A DNA stretch of 64,000 bases from Ferruginibacter sp. GTDB lineage: Bacteria > Bacteroidota > Bacteroidia > Chitinophagales > Chitinophagaceae. The stretch is taken from the NCBI GenBank assembly GCA_019638485.1, contig JAHBTP010000003.1, forward strand, positions 62,001 to 126,000, written 5' to 3'. The notes beneath the pieces were generated by a model. The model saw only the letters and a program-made list of their open reading frames with translations. It was not told where the DNA came from and did not search any database. Positions 42,438 to 51,514 of this stretch are shown piece by piece (position 1 is the first letter of the stretch; each line of letters opens with the position of its first letter). The translations under genes were made by a program, and so were the position numbers.

Positions 42438-43706
42438 ATGCAGATAACCGGGCGCTTTTATATCATTTGTTCTTTAATTTTTCTGATACCTCACTCCGCT
42501 TCTGCTCAGCAAGACACTACTCAAATCATTATACCTAATAGAGAGAACGCCTCAATACAACAGCAAAAGCCTTATGTTATTCTAATATCTATTGATGGAT
42601 TACGCCACGATTTGGTAAATAAATATGATGCCGTCTTTTTAAAAACAAAACGTAATCAGGGCATACAGGCAAAATCAATGCGACCCTCTTTCCCATCGCT
42701 TACCTTTCCAAATCATTATTCTATCATCACCGGGTTATATCCTGCCCATCATGGTATAGTTGCCAATACATTTTTTACAAATGATGGTTTTAAAAAATAC
42801 AAAATTGGAGATGCTGCTGCTGTACTTGACGGTTCTTGGTATGGAGGTACACCACTATGGGTGCTGGCAGAACAACAAAAAATGATAACCGCAAGTTTCT
42901 ACTGGGTTGGATCGGAGGCGAATATAAAAAATACCTATCCTACCTATTATTACAAATACAATGAAAAGATTCCTTTAGAACGGAGGATATCCATTGTTAG
43001 AGAATGGCTTCAGCTTCCTGAACCAAAACGACCTCATTTTATTACTTTTTATATGCCTGAAGTTGACCATGCCGGGCATAGAAGCGGTATCCCATCAGGA
43101 AGGGTGCAAGGGGCTGTACAATTTATTGACCATGCTATAAAGAGGCTTAATGAAATGACGGATAGCTTGGATTTGCCCATAAATTACATCTTGGTATCTG
43201 ACCATGGTATGATGAATATAGATACCGAGCATCCTATTAAAATATCCGCATATCTTGATTCAACTAAATTTAAAATAGCCTTTGGCAGTGCTATCTTACA
43301 TGCGTATGCAAAAGATAAGAGCGATGTTCTTCCGGCTTATCGCAAACTAAAAAAGAAAGCTAATGGATATACCGTATATCTTAAAGAAAATGTTCCTGCT
43401 AAATGGAACTATAGTGAGAAAGACGATTATATGAATCGCTTAGGCGATATTATTATGGTGGCAAACCCTACAAGAGCTTTTAGCCATGAAAATAGGGTAA
43501 GAGGAAGGGGAGCGCATGGATATGATAATTTCATCCCTGAAATGCAGGCGGTATTTTATGCATGGGGGCCTCTTTTTAAACAACATAAAAAAATAAAATC
43601 ATTCGCTAACGTTAATGTATATCCGTTAATTGCAAAGATGCTCGGCCTAACCATTTCAGAAAAAATAGATGGAGAAATTAAGGTATTAGAAGGGATACTA
43701 AAATAG
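42438..43706 (+). CDS. Exported type I phosphodiesterase/nucleotide pyrophosphatase
   Basis: 422 residues with a signal peptide (MQITGRFYIICSLIFLIPHSASA). The alkaline-phosphatase-fold metal ligands are visible: Asp in ILISIDGLRHDL, nucleophile Thr89 in FPSLTFPNHYS, then MPEVDHAGHRSG, VSDHGM and the last His in RGRGAHGYDNF. This is the ENPP/NPP type, which hydrolyses nucleotide or phospholipid phosphodiesters in the periplasm. Length is close to bacterial NPP enzymes. It is 86 nt downstream of tyrS and its stop lies 6 nt from the convergent cyanophycinase gene. Confidence 0.92.
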   Translation: MQITGRFYIICSLIFLIPHSASAQQDTTQIIIPNRENASIQQQKPYVILISIDGLRHDLVNKYDAVFLKTKRNQGIQAKSMRPSFPSLTFPNHYSIITGLYPAHHGIVANTFFTNDGFKKYKIGDAAAVLDGSWYGGTPLWVLAEQQKMITASFYWVGSEANIKNTYPTYYYKYNEKIPLERRISIVREWLQLPEPKRPHFITFYMPEVDHAGHRSGIPSGRVQGAVQFIDHAIKRLNEMTDSLDLPINYILVSDHGMMNIDTEHPIKISAYLDSTKFKIAFGSAILHAYAKDKSDVLPAYRKLKKKANGYTVYLKENVPAKWNYSEKDDYMNRLGDIIMVANPTRAFSHENRVRGRGAHGYDNFIPEMQAVFYAWGPLFKQHKKIKSFANVNVYPLIAKMLGLTISEKIDGEIKVLEGILK

Positions 43707-43712
43707 AACACT

Positions 43713-44603
43713 TTACCTATTGGTAACATCATTTATCACCACCTGTTCTACCTCGGCTACAAACTTCCTTTCCTTTACTAAATAACCATTGCCCTTTTCA
43801 CAAAAATGTACTTTTAGATTTTCTACACTAATCGGGTTACCATCGGGAATGTCAGCAATATTACTATGCCTTATATCATGTCCATCAATAATTACAACAA
43901 GTCCGGAACCAATAGCTTCCATTTGGTTTCCATGTGTAATAAGCATTCCGGTATCTTCTCCCAAGCCTACTCCAATACAAGAAGGATTTGTGGCCACGGC
44001 TTGGGCTAAACGACCAAAACGGCCTCGTTTTTCAAAATGAGAATCAAAAATTACATCTTTCATAAATGCCAAACCTGTGGTAATCTTCACTTCACCCTTC
44101 AAATGAGCACGCGTAGCATTACCTTCATAAATCATGGTGTTACTCATGGCCATAGCTCCGGCAGATGTGCCGGCAACAACAAAGTCCTCCTCCTCATGGT
44201 AACGACGCATAATCTCTTCTAAAATATTTGTGCCACCAAAAGTACTGGTTAAACGCATTTGATTCCCACCCGAAAACATAATGGCATCACAAGCCTTTAT
44301 GCGTTCAAAATATTCCGCTTTCGATGCATCTTCTCTGTTTCTAATATGCATTAAACCAATATGCTTACATCCAATTTTATTAAATGCATTAAGGTAATTA
44401 TCACCCACTTCAAATGGCGACATACTGGCGGTTGTAATCACTTCAATATGGGCATCAGTACCACCTACCTCATTTACAATCCGCCGTAAAATACCCAGTT
44501 CGAAAAAATTCAAGTTATTCCTGGAAATTTCTCCCTTCTCCAAATCAGTTCCTTTATCTTCAGCGCCTCCAATGGCAATCAGCTTTCCTTTGGCTATAGA
44601 CAT
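43713..44603 (-). CDS. cphB: Cyanophycinase
   Basis: 296 residues of peptidase family S51. The nucleophile Ser147 lies in VVAGTSAGAMAMSN. Other marks are AIGGAEDKG, MFSGGNQMRLT, FDSHFEKRGRFGRL and GVGLGEDTGMLI. It cuts the storage polymer cyanophycin (multi-L-arginyl-poly-L-aspartate) into beta-Asp-Arg dipeptides. No signal peptide, so it is the cytosolic mobilising form. It is divergent from cyanophycin synthetase, with 159 bp between, which makes the substrate assignment firm. A -7 box lies at 44625-44632. No isoaspartyl dipeptidase gene is adjacent. Confidence 0.95.
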   Translation of the reverse strand: MSIAKGKLIAIGGAEDKGTDLEKGEISRNNLNFFELGILRRIVNEVGGTDAHIEVITTASMSPFEVGDNYLNAFNKIGCKHIGLMHIRNREDASKAEYFERIKACDAIMFSGGNQMRLTSTFGGTNILEEIMRRYHEEEDFVVAGTSAGAMAMSNTMIYEGNATRAHLKGEVKITTGLAFMKDVIFDSHFEKRGRFGRLAQAVATNPSCIGVGLGEDTGMLITHGNQMEAIGSGLVVIIDGHDIRHSNIADIPDGNPISVENLKVHFCEKGNGYLVKERKFVAEVEQVVINDVTNR

Positions 44604-44624
44604 TACTTCTTTTTATAGTTAACG

Positions 44625-44632
44625 CAAATTTA
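44625..44632 (-). promoter_or_regulatory. -7 box for cphB
   Basis: The minus strand reads TAAATTTG, a full match, about 18 nt upstream of the cyanophycinase ATG in the cphB-cphA divergent gap. Confidence 0.5.
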
Positions 44633-44762
44633 GGGGAAATCGTGTTCCTCATCAGGTATATAAGTTATTCACGAATGTTAATTGAATGCGCCTTTATTTT
44701 ATTTAAGGGTCAAATTAAATTTTTTCACTAATTTCCTGCCCTATTTGAAAAATAATCAGGGT

Positions 44763-47408
44763 ATGAAAATTTTGGATATCAGGGCTATGCGCGGCCCAAA
44801 TTTATGGAGCATCAGACGTCCCAAGCTAATTCAAATGCGTATTGACCTGCAAGAAATGGAGGATAAACCAACCAATACCATTAATGGTTTCCGCCAAAGG
44901 CTTGAAAAATTATTACCCTCCTTATATGAACACCGATGCAGTGAAGGTGTGCCGGGCGGTTTTTTTATGCGGGTGGATGAAGGTACTTGGATGGGACATG
45001 TAATTGAACACATTGCATTGGAACTTCAAACCCTTGCCGGTATGGATACCGGATTTGGACGTACACGCACCACAGGCAAAAAAGGAGAATACTTTGTTGT
45101 GTTTAGTTATATAGAAGAAGCTGCTGGTATTTATGCGGCTAAAGCAGCCTTTAATATAGTTGAAGACCTCATTGCCAATAAGGAAACAGATCTTGCACCT
45201 TTAATACAAGACCTCCGCGAAATACGTGAAGACACCCGCCTCGGACCTAGTACAGGTTGTATTGTTGATGAAGCGGCTAAACGAGGAATCCCTTATATCC
45301 GGTTAAATAAACACAGCCTGGTACAATTGGGATATGGTGTTAAACAACAACGCATACGAGCAACCATTGCTGGCACTACCAGTAGCATTGGTGTTGACAT
45401 TGCAGGTGATAAAGAAGATACAAAAAACTTACTTGAAGCAGCTTCAATCCCGGTTCCCTCCGGAAGGATGGTACGCGATGAAGAAGCGCTAAAAAATGCC
45501 ATTGATCGAATTGGCTATCCTTGCGTGATTAAGCCTATTAGTGGCAACCATGGAAAAGGAGCCACCACCAATATTAATACTTGGGAACATGCGGTAAAAG
45601 CACTGGCAGATGCACAATACTATGGACGTACAGCAATTTGTGAAAAATTTATTACCGGATTTGATTTCAGGATACTGGTAATTAATTACAAATTTGTTTG
45701 TGCTGCACTTCGTACACCCGCCTCAGTTAGAGGAGATGGGGAGCATTCTATACAATGGCTCATTGATGAAACTAACAAAGATCCTCGTCGTGGATACGGA
45801 CACGAAAAAGTACTAACACAAATAAAAATAGATGGTTTCACAGAAAAAATGTTGGATGAAAAAGGATATACTTTAACCACCATCCTGCCTAAAGATGAGC
45901 TCCTTTTTTTAAAGCCAACAGCCAATATCTCCACAGGTGGCACTTCTACAGATGTTACTGATGAGGTGCATCCATCAAATATTTTTATGGCCGAACGAAT
46001 TGCCCGAATTGTTGGATTAGATATTTGTGGTATCGATATAATGGCACCAAACCTAAAAATGCCCATAGCCGAAAATGGTGGTGCTGTACTGGAAGTAAAT
46101 GCGGCACCGGGCTTTCGAATGCATATAGAACCATCAGAAGGTATTGGAAGAAACGTTGCTGAACCGGTGCTCGATATGCTCTTCCCTAAGGGAAACGATG
46201 GACTTATCCCAATCATTGCTGTAACCGGAACTAATGGAAAAACAACCACCACAAGGCTTACTGCACACATTGCTAAAAACTCAGGCTATAAAGTTGGATA
46301 TACTACCAGCGATGGTGTGTATATTCAAAATCAAATGCTAATGAAAGGGGATTGCACCGGGCCAATATCAGCACAATTTGTATTAAAAGACCCAACTGTA
46401 GATTTTGCTGTTTTGGAATGTGCACGTGGTGGTATGCTCAAAAGTGGGCTTGCCTTTCAGCAATGCGATATAGCTATCGTTACAAATATATCTGCCGACC
46501 ATATCGGACTGGGTGGCGTGGAAACACTGGAACAAATGGCAAAAGTAAAATCAGTTGTACCCGAAACAGTAAAGAAAAACGGATATGCTATACTAAATGC
46601 AGATGATGATCTGGTATATAATATGCGTAATGATTTGGAATGCAATATTGCTCTTTTTAGTATGGACGAAAATAACCCGCGTATTGTAGAACACTGCAAA
46701 AATGGAGGTCTGGCCTCTGTTTTCGAAAATGGATTTATCACCATTATGAAAGGTACCTGGAAAATCAGGGTGGAGAAAGTAGTAAATATTCCTATTACCT
46801 ACGGAGGCAAGGCTGTTCACAATATTATGAATACCCTACCGGCAATTTTAGCTACCTATCTATATCGGGATATTAAAGTTGATGACATCCGAGAGGCTCT
46901 GTCAACCTTTATTCCATCTCCATCACAAACACCGGGAAGATTAAACCTTTTCGATTTTAAACACTTCAAATTCTTAGTTGATTATGCCCACAATCCGGCA
47001 GGACTTCAATTGCTGTGTGATTTTATGATGAAACTGGACGGTAGCCCTCGCGTAGGAATTATTAGTGGTACCGGAGATAGGCGAGATGAAGATATCAGAG
47101 AAATAGGACGCATCTCATCAAAATATTTTGATGAAATTATTATTCGCCAAGACAAAAACCTGCGAGGACGAACTGCTACAGAAATTGTGGATTTATTGGT
47201 GGAAGGAATTAATGAAAATACCGAAAAGAAAATTCCCATTACCATTATTTATAGTGAGAAAGAAGCCATTTTACATGCTTATAATACCGTAAAACCCGGC
47301 TCTCTTATTACCATCATGTGCGATGTAGTTGTAGAAGCACTGGATATTATTAAAGATTTGAAAGAAAAGGAAGACCATGAAGGAATGGTAGTAGGAAGTA
47401 GAATGTAA
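44763..47408 (+). CDS. cphA: Cyanophycin synthetase
   Basis: 881 residues from the ATG at 44763 (MKILDIRAMRGPNLWS), the usual CphA start. An in-frame ATG 27 codons upstream adds non-homologous residues. The N-terminal domain (~1-160), ATP-grasp domain (~220-470, with PCVIKPISGNHGKGATTNI and NAAPGFRMHIEPSEG) and Mur-ligase-like domain (~480-881, P-loop AVTGTNGKTTTTRL at about 488) are all complete. The ATP-grasp unit adds Asp and the Mur-like unit adds Arg. A weak CAGGGT ribosome site precedes the start. With divergent cphB it forms a nitrogen and carbon storage module. Confidence 0.97.
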   Translation: MKILDIRAMRGPNLWSIRRPKLIQMRIDLQEMEDKPTNTINGFRQRLEKLLPSLYEHRCSEGVPGGFFMRVDEGTWMGHVIEHIALELQTLAGMDTGFGRTRTTGKKGEYFVVFSYIEEAAGIYAAKAAFNIVEDLIANKETDLAPLIQDLREIREDTRLGPSTGCIVDEAAKRGIPYIRLNKHSLVQLGYGVKQQRIRATIAGTTSSIGVDIAGDKEDTKNLLEAASIPVPSGRMVRDEEALKNAIDRIGYPCVIKPISGNHGKGATTNINTWEHAVKALADAQYYGRTAICEKFITGFDFRILVINYKFVCAALRTPASVRGDGEHSIQWLIDETNKDPRRGYGHEKVLTQIKIDGFTEKMLDEKGYTLTTILPKDELLFLKPTANISTGGTSTDVTDEVHPSNIFMAERIARIVGLDICGIDIMAPNLKMPIAENGGAVLEVNAAPGFRMHIEPSEGIGRNVAEPVLDMLFPKGNDGLIPIIAVTGTNGKTTTTRLTAHIAKNSGYKVGYTTSDGVYIQNQMLMKGDCTGPISAQFVLKDPTVDFAVLECARGGMLKSGLAFQQCDIAIVTNISADHIGLGGVETLEQMAKVKSVVPETVKKNGYAILNADDDLVYNMRNDLECNIALFSMDENNPRIVEHCKNGGLASVFENGFITIMKGTWKIRVEKVVNIPITYGGKAVHNIMNTLPAILATYLYRDIKVDDIREALSTFIPSPSQTPGRLNLFDFKHFKFLVDYAHNPAGLQLLCDFMMKLDGSPRVGIISGTGDRRDEDIREIGRISSKYFDEIIIRQDKNLRGRTATEIVDLLVEGINENTEKKIPITIIYSEKEAILHAYNTVKPGSLITIMCDVVVEALDIIKDLKEKEDHEGMVVGSRM

Positions 47409-47451
47409 TTGCTCGTATAAATAAAAAAGCCACCTCACGGCAGCTCTTCAG

Positions 47452-47522
47452 TTGGGTTACCTGGATTCGAACCAAGACAGACAGAATCAAAATCTGTAGT
47501 GCTACCGTTACACCATAACCCA
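47452..47522 (-). tRNA. tRNA-Gln (anticodon TTG)
   Basis: Acceptor TGGGTTA/TAACCCA fully paired, anticodon stem ACAGA/TCTGT with loop TTTTGAT, T arm TTGGTTCGAATCC-type, discriminator A, CCA not encoded. A stand-alone tRNA behind the 3' end of cphA and on the opposite strand. Confidence 0.94.
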
Positions 47523-47592
47523 ATTACCCTCTTTAAAGGGAGTGCAAAAATAGGGGTTACAACTAATTTTTCAAAAAAAATGAACATCTCAA

Positions 47593-47979
47593 CTACACCT
47601 TTTCAATAACCCGCTTCAATTTTTCCCTAACTGTAAATAAGAGTTCCTCCATTCCATCCACTTTTACCGCCATCATTGACGCAACAGGATCTATTATACT
47701 AATTTTTATCTTATCCCCCTCACCTTGCTGAACCACCACATTACAGGGCAACATAGTACCAATATCACCCTCCCTTTTTAATGCTTCAAAAGCAAATTGC
47801 GGATTACATGCACCTAAAATTTTATATTTTCTAAAATGTACATTCAGTTTCTTCTTTAAAGCAGCCTGCATATCAATTTCGGTAAGAATACCAAAACCCT
47901 CCTTTTGCAACTCGTCGGTTACCTTGGCAATGGCCTCCTCAAATCCATAGTTTACCATCTTTGAAAATGAATAACTCAT
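47593..47979 (-). CDS. DUF302 family protein
   Basis: 128 residues from the ATG at 47979 (MSYSFSKMVNYGFEEAI). The frame is open further upstream but a -7 box at 48007-48014 supports this start. It has the DUF302 fold marks KVTDELQKEGFGILTEIDMQ, ILGACNPQFAFEAL and MLPCNVVVQQ. The two Cys positions are typical of the family. The function is unknown; members form an S-shaped dimer. Single gene, divergent from the alpha-oxoamine synthase. Confidence 0.9.
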   Translation of the reverse strand: MSYSFSKMVNYGFEEAIAKVTDELQKEGFGILTEIDMQAALKKKLNVHFRKYKILGACNPQFAFEALKREGDIGTMLPCNVVVQQGEGDKIKISIIDPVASMMAVKVDGMEELLFTVREKLKRVIEKV

Positions 47980-48006
47980 GATTATATGCTTTAGTTTATT
48001 GTTATA

Positions 48007-48014
48007 CAAATTTA
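48007..48014 (-). promoter_or_regulatory. -7 box for the DUF302 gene
   Basis: The minus strand reads TAAATTTG, a full match, about 24 nt before the ATG at 47979. It excludes the longer upstream frame. Confidence 0.5.
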
Positions 48015-48166
48015 CCAAAGAAAAAATTGTTTTTCTTATTGTAAACAACTCAATCAAGACAAAATGCCTAAAGGAAATAAGAACCATAAAAGCATTGTTT
48101 TTTTTTACCAATTCCCATTCTATACACACAAAACCGGCTTAAATACAATGATTGCTTACAAATGAT

Positions 48167-48174
48167 TAATTTTG
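48167..48174 (+). promoter_or_regulatory. -7 box for the alpha-oxoamine synthase gene
   Basis: TAATTTTG, a full match, would give a leader of about 55 nt before the ATG at 48234. No -33 TTTG at the expected spacing. Confidence 0.45.
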
Positions 48175-48233
48175 CAAAAAATTATCTGCTATACAGCTCC
48201 TTTCTTTAATGCAATCAAGAAAATACGATAATC

Positions 48234-49484
48234 ATGGACATATTTGAAAAACTTGCCAAAAATGGCGGCCCTATTGGTCAACACATGAAACGCGCACATG
48301 GCTATTTTGCCTTCCCAAAATTGGAAGGAGAATTAGGCCCGCGCATGAAATTTAGAGGAAAAGATATGATTGTGTGGAGCCTGAATAATTATCTTGGCCT
48401 CGTTAATCATCCTGAAGTAAGAAAAGTAGATGCAGAAGCTGCTGCAAAATATGGAATGGGAAATCCAATGGGTTCGCGGATGATGAGTGGAAATACTGAA
48501 CTTCACGAAAAACTCGAAGAGGTATTGTGTGCTTTTGTTAAACGCGAAGATGCTATGCTGCTCAATTTCGGATATCAAGGTGTAATGAGTTGTATTGATG
48601 CATTAGTAGATCGCCACGACGTAATTGTTTATGATGCCCTTGCACACGCTTGTTTGGTTGATGGAATGCGTATGCACATGGGACATCGTTATGCATTTAA
48701 ACATAATGACATTGAAGATTGTGAAAAGCAGTTACAGCGAGCCACAGAAATGGTAGCAAAAACCGGTGGTGGTATCTTAGTAGTAACTGAAGGGGTTTAT
48801 GGTATGGATGGCGAGCAAGGTGTTTTAAAAGAGATAACCGCACTAAAAAAGAAGTATTCATTTAGGCTACTGATAGATGATGCGCATGGTTTTGGTTATA
48901 TGGGACCTACAGGTGCAGGTGCAGATGAAGCACAGGGCGTACAAGACCAGGTTGATTTATACTTCTCAACTTTTGTAAAAAGTATGGGTAGCATAGGCGC
49001 ATTTATTGCAGGTCCAACAGATATTATCAACTATTTACGATACAATGTGCGCAGTCAGATTTTTGCAAAAAGCCTGCCCCTTATAGTTGTTGAAGGGATG
49101 CTTAAACGAATGGATATGCTAAAAACAATGCCTCAACTTCGTGAAAACCTATGGGCAATTGTACACCGGCTTCAGGATGGGTTAAAAACACGTGGATTCG
49201 ATATTGGCAAAACAAATAGTCCGGTAACTCCAATTTACATGAAAGGCGACGTACCGGAGGCTACTCAAATGGTAATGGATTTACGAGAAAATTATCACAT
49301 CTTTTGCAGTATTGTGGTGTATCCGGTTATACCAAAAGGTGAAATTATTTATCGAATTATTCCCACTGCAGCCCACTCATTTGAGGATGTAGATGAAACA
49401 TTAAAAGCATTTGAAGAAACAAAGAAAAAATTAGATGCAGGCTTGTATAAGGCCGCTGATATTCCGGATATGGCAGAAGTTTAA
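48234..49484 (+). CDS. PLP-dependent alpha-oxoamine synthase family enzyme
   Basis: 416 residues of the family that includes serine palmitoyltransferase, KBL and AONS, which condense an amino acid with an acyl-CoA and release CO2. The PLP Lys lies in YFSTFVKSMGSIGAF, the cofactor-contacting Asp-His in LLIDDAHGFGYMG, and SLNNYLGLVNHPEVRK and GSRMMSGNTELHEKLE are family marks. Serine palmitoyltransferase activity is a possibility because Bacteroidota make sphingolipids. The sequence differs from the classical Spt starts I recall, so I leave the substrate open. It stands alone. Confidence 0.85.
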   Translation: MDIFEKLAKNGGPIGQHMKRAHGYFAFPKLEGELGPRMKFRGKDMIVWSLNNYLGLVNHPEVRKVDAEAAAKYGMGNPMGSRMMSGNTELHEKLEEVLCAFVKREDAMLLNFGYQGVMSCIDALVDRHDVIVYDALAHACLVDGMRMHMGHRYAFKHNDIEDCEKQLQRATEMVAKTGGGILVVTEGVYGMDGEQGVLKEITALKKKYSFRLLIDDAHGFGYMGPTGAGADEAQGVQDQVDLYFSTFVKSMGSIGAFIAGPTDIINYLRYNVRSQIFAKSLPLIVVEGMLKRMDMLKTMPQLRENLWAIVHRLQDGLKTRGFDIGKTNSPVTPIYMKGDVPEATQMVMDLRENYHIFCSIVVYPVIPKGEIIYRIIPTAAHSFEDVDETLKAFEETKKKLDAGLYKAADIPDMAEV

Positions 49485-49494
49485 TAAGCAAACT

Positions 49495-50013
49495 TTACCA
49501 TTCCTTTTTTAATTTTGCCGAAAACGCCTGATAATTCATGGCCTTTTCTTTTTTCTCACCAAAAAATTTTAGTGGCGCTTCTATATCCTTTGGCACCATA
49601 TACCCGGCTAAAGGCGCAGGCTGTGCTGCGGGTGAAGAAAGAAATACCGTGGTGGGATATTGTAACTGTCCACCTGTTAAATAAATTGCCAAATCATTTG
49701 CACGGTATTGTGCATTATACTTATATTGCTTAGCGTTTAATATTACCGGTGTTTTTGACTCAGCATTATATTTCACCGCATAATATTTCTGATTGATGTA
49801 AGCGATAACACGCTCATCACTATATGTTGCCTTATCCATTCGCTTACACCAACCGCACCAATCGGTATATAAATCAATTAATATCGGTCGTGGCTCTTTC
49901 TCCCAGGCCCTTTCAACCTCTTCGAATGACATCCAATTTACTTGTGCCCGTAATGACGTAAACAAAATCATACACACCACCACCATTACTATTCTAAACG
50001 TAACTTTACTCAT
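49495..50013 (-). CDS. Exported thioredoxin-fold protein
   Basis: 172 residues with a signal sequence (VTFRIVMVVVCMILFTSLRAQ). A thioredoxin domain of the DUF255/thioredoxin_7 type has the active site DWCGWCKRMDKATYS and the cis-Pro in QYPTTVFLSS. It probably reduces or isomerises disulfides in the periplasm. It is convergent with the preceding gene (10 nt between stops) and divergent from ubiX (42 nt between starts). Confidence 0.88.
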   Translation of the reverse strand: MSKVTFRIVMVVVCMILFTSLRAQVNWMSFEEVERAWEKEPRPILIDLYTDWCGWCKRMDKATYSDERVIAYINQKYYAVKYNAESKTPVILNAKQYKYNAQYRANDLAIYLTGGQLQYPTTVFLSSPAAQPAPLAGYMVPKDIEAPLKFFGEKKEKAMNYQAFSAKLKKEW

Positions 50014-50055
50014 TCTACAATAATAAGTATTGTTTGGTTAAACATAAATTAAACT

Positions 50056-50616
50056 ATGCAAAAAATAGTGGTGGCTATAACCGGAGCAAGTGGTTCCATT
50101 TATGCAAAACGGCTATTAGAGAAATTAAATGCTCTTGATAATCAGGTTCCCGAATGGTCAGTTATCATGTCAGAAAATGCCAAAATGGTATGGCAAACCG
50201 AATTAGGTAACCGTGATTATGAAAACTATAATAACCGCATGTTTGCCCTTCATGACTTTAACACTCCTGTAGCCTCGGGCTCGGGAAGATACAATACAAT
50301 GATTATTATTCCATGTAGCATGGGTACCATGGGAAGAATTGCTTCAGGAATTTCAAATGACCTTATCTCTAGGGCAGCAGACGTTATTTTAAAGGAGAGA
50401 AGAAAATTAATTTGTGTAGTAAGAGAAGCACCTTATAATTTGATCCATATCCGCAATATGGAAACAATAACGCTGGCCGGAGGAATAATATGCCCAGCAA
50501 CACCATCTTTCTACAGCCATCCTAAAACACCTGAAGAAATAGCCGATACTATTGTTGACCGAGTTATTGATTTAGCAGGATTAACTATTAAATCATTTAG
50601 ATGGGGAGAGAAATAA
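50056..50616 (+). CDS. ubiX: Flavin prenyltransferase UbiX
   Basis: 186 residues of the UbiX/Pad1 flavoprotein family. FMN-binding AITGASGSIYAKRLLEKL at the N-terminus, then IIPCSMGTMGRIASGISNDLISRAADVILKERRK (residues ~90-123, quoted in parts in the family) and VREAPYNLIHIRNM. It makes prenylated FMN for UbiD-type decarboxylases. No ubiD gene is visible in the window, so its partner lies elsewhere. Its stop is 4 nt from the stop of the convergent LolA-like gene. Confidence 0.93.
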   Translation: MQKIVVAITGASGSIYAKRLLEKLNALDNQVPEWSVIMSENAKMVWQTELGNRDYENYNNRMFALHDFNTPVASGSGRYNTMIIIPCSMGTMGRIASGISNDLISRAADVILKERRKLICVVREAPYNLIHIRNMETITLAGGIICPATPSFYSHPKTPEEIADTIVDRVIDLAGLTIKSFRWGEK

Positions 50617-50620
50617 TGGA

Positions 50621-51283
50621 TTATAATAAATCTATCACTTCTACATCAGGGAACTTCTTTGCATCAAAAATAAACATGGCATCAGAAACAGCAGATGTGG
50701 TATTTAAATTACTTATGCTATAGGTATAACGATTTCCTGTTTTTTCAAACACCTTGGACAAGTAGATAATATTATTATTTACATACAACAATACTTTAAA
50801 AAAGGGCTTGGTTTTATCTACCGGCGTGAGCTCAATTTCTTGCATCATTTTTGTTCCAACCTTAGTTTCTCCATTGAGTTTATACAAAAAATCTTTATCA
50901 TAAAAATTAGTAAATAACTTTTGAGGAGTAATTGAATTTGCTTCCGGATCCAGCTTACTGATAGTAACTTCATTGGCATCTGAATCATAGGTCCAAACTT
51001 TATTCCCATCCGAAAAAATTTCCTGATCGGGCAGCGAAACTCTGTATTTGGTGCCCTTCATATACACCATTCCCGCCTTTGTCCCCATCACCTTTCCTGA
51101 TGCATTTTCAATTTTAAGATTAAACTTAGCTTGTACGTTTTTAAAAGTTTTAAACCGCTTACTCACTGCATCCAGCACCGCTTTACCCTTTGGATCACTT
51201 GTCCCCATTCCCTTTGGCACCTGACCCTGCATAGTTAGGTGAACAAAAAATAAAGCTGCTGTAAACAAAATTAGATTCTTCAT
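50621..51283 (-). CDS. LolA-like outer-membrane lipoprotein carrier protein
   Basis: 220 residues from the ATG at 51283, which opens a signal peptide (MKNLILFTAALFFVHLTMQG). A longer frame starts upstream of the -7 box at 51314-51321 and is rejected. The LolA half-barrel is recognisable: FKTFKNVQAKFNLKIENASGK, GTKYRVSLPDQEIFSDGNKVWTYD (residues ~80-105) and NQITLSKL-type strands, with VEVIDLL at the end. It ferries lipoproteins across the periplasm. Bacteroidota LolA proteins are divergent from E. coli LolA, and LolB is absent here. Confidence 0.85.
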   Translation of the reverse strand: MKNLILFTAALFFVHLTMQGQVPKGMGTSDPKGKAVLDAVSKRFKTFKNVQAKFNLKIENASGKVMGTKAGMVYMKGTKYRVSLPDQEIFSDGNKVWTYDSDANEVTISKLDPEANSITPQKLFTNFYDKDFLYKLNGETKVGTKMMQEIELTPVDKTKPFFKVLLYVNNNIIYLSKVFEKTGNRYTYSISNLNTTSAVSDAMFIFDAKKFPDVEVIDLL

Positions 51284-51313
51284 AATCAGTAGTCTATTCT
51301 CATACAAAGGTTG

Positions 51314-51321
51314 CAAAGTTA
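51314..51321 (-). promoter_or_regulatory. -7 box for the LolA-like gene
   Basis: The minus strand reads TAACTTTG, a full match, about 27 nt before the ATG at 51283. It settles the start in favour of that codon. Confidence 0.55.
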
Positions 51322-51484
51322 TAGGTTAGAGTGATTTTTACCTCAAAAGATTAACCGGATATTTGCCAATTTGATGTTAAGGCATCCACAAAATTCATTT
51401 TTCAGCATTATCTATGTCACTCAAACAAAATGAGAAATAAAATATAACCTACTGATACGTTGGACTTTCCTCAATGGTGTTCCG

Positions 51485-51492
51485 TATTTTTG
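51485..51492 (+). promoter_or_regulatory. -7 box for mutS
   Basis: TATTTTTG, a full match, preceded at 22 bp by a TTG (51460-51462). The predicted leader of about 19 nt contains GAAAGGAAAG, an A/G-rich ribosome site. Confidence 0.55.
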
Positions 51493-51514
51493 TTACCCCC
51501 GAAAGGAAAGAATT

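Noticed and set aside
43713..44603. Cyanophycinase as a generic dipeptidase E-like peptidase
   Set aside because: Family length and motifs match CphB, and the divergent cyanophycin synthetase makes the polymer substrate the best reading.
45686..46270. A 194-codon minus-strand frame
   Set aside because: It lies wholly within cphA in antisense and has no signal of its own; low-complexity Ser-rich content is typical of shadow frames.
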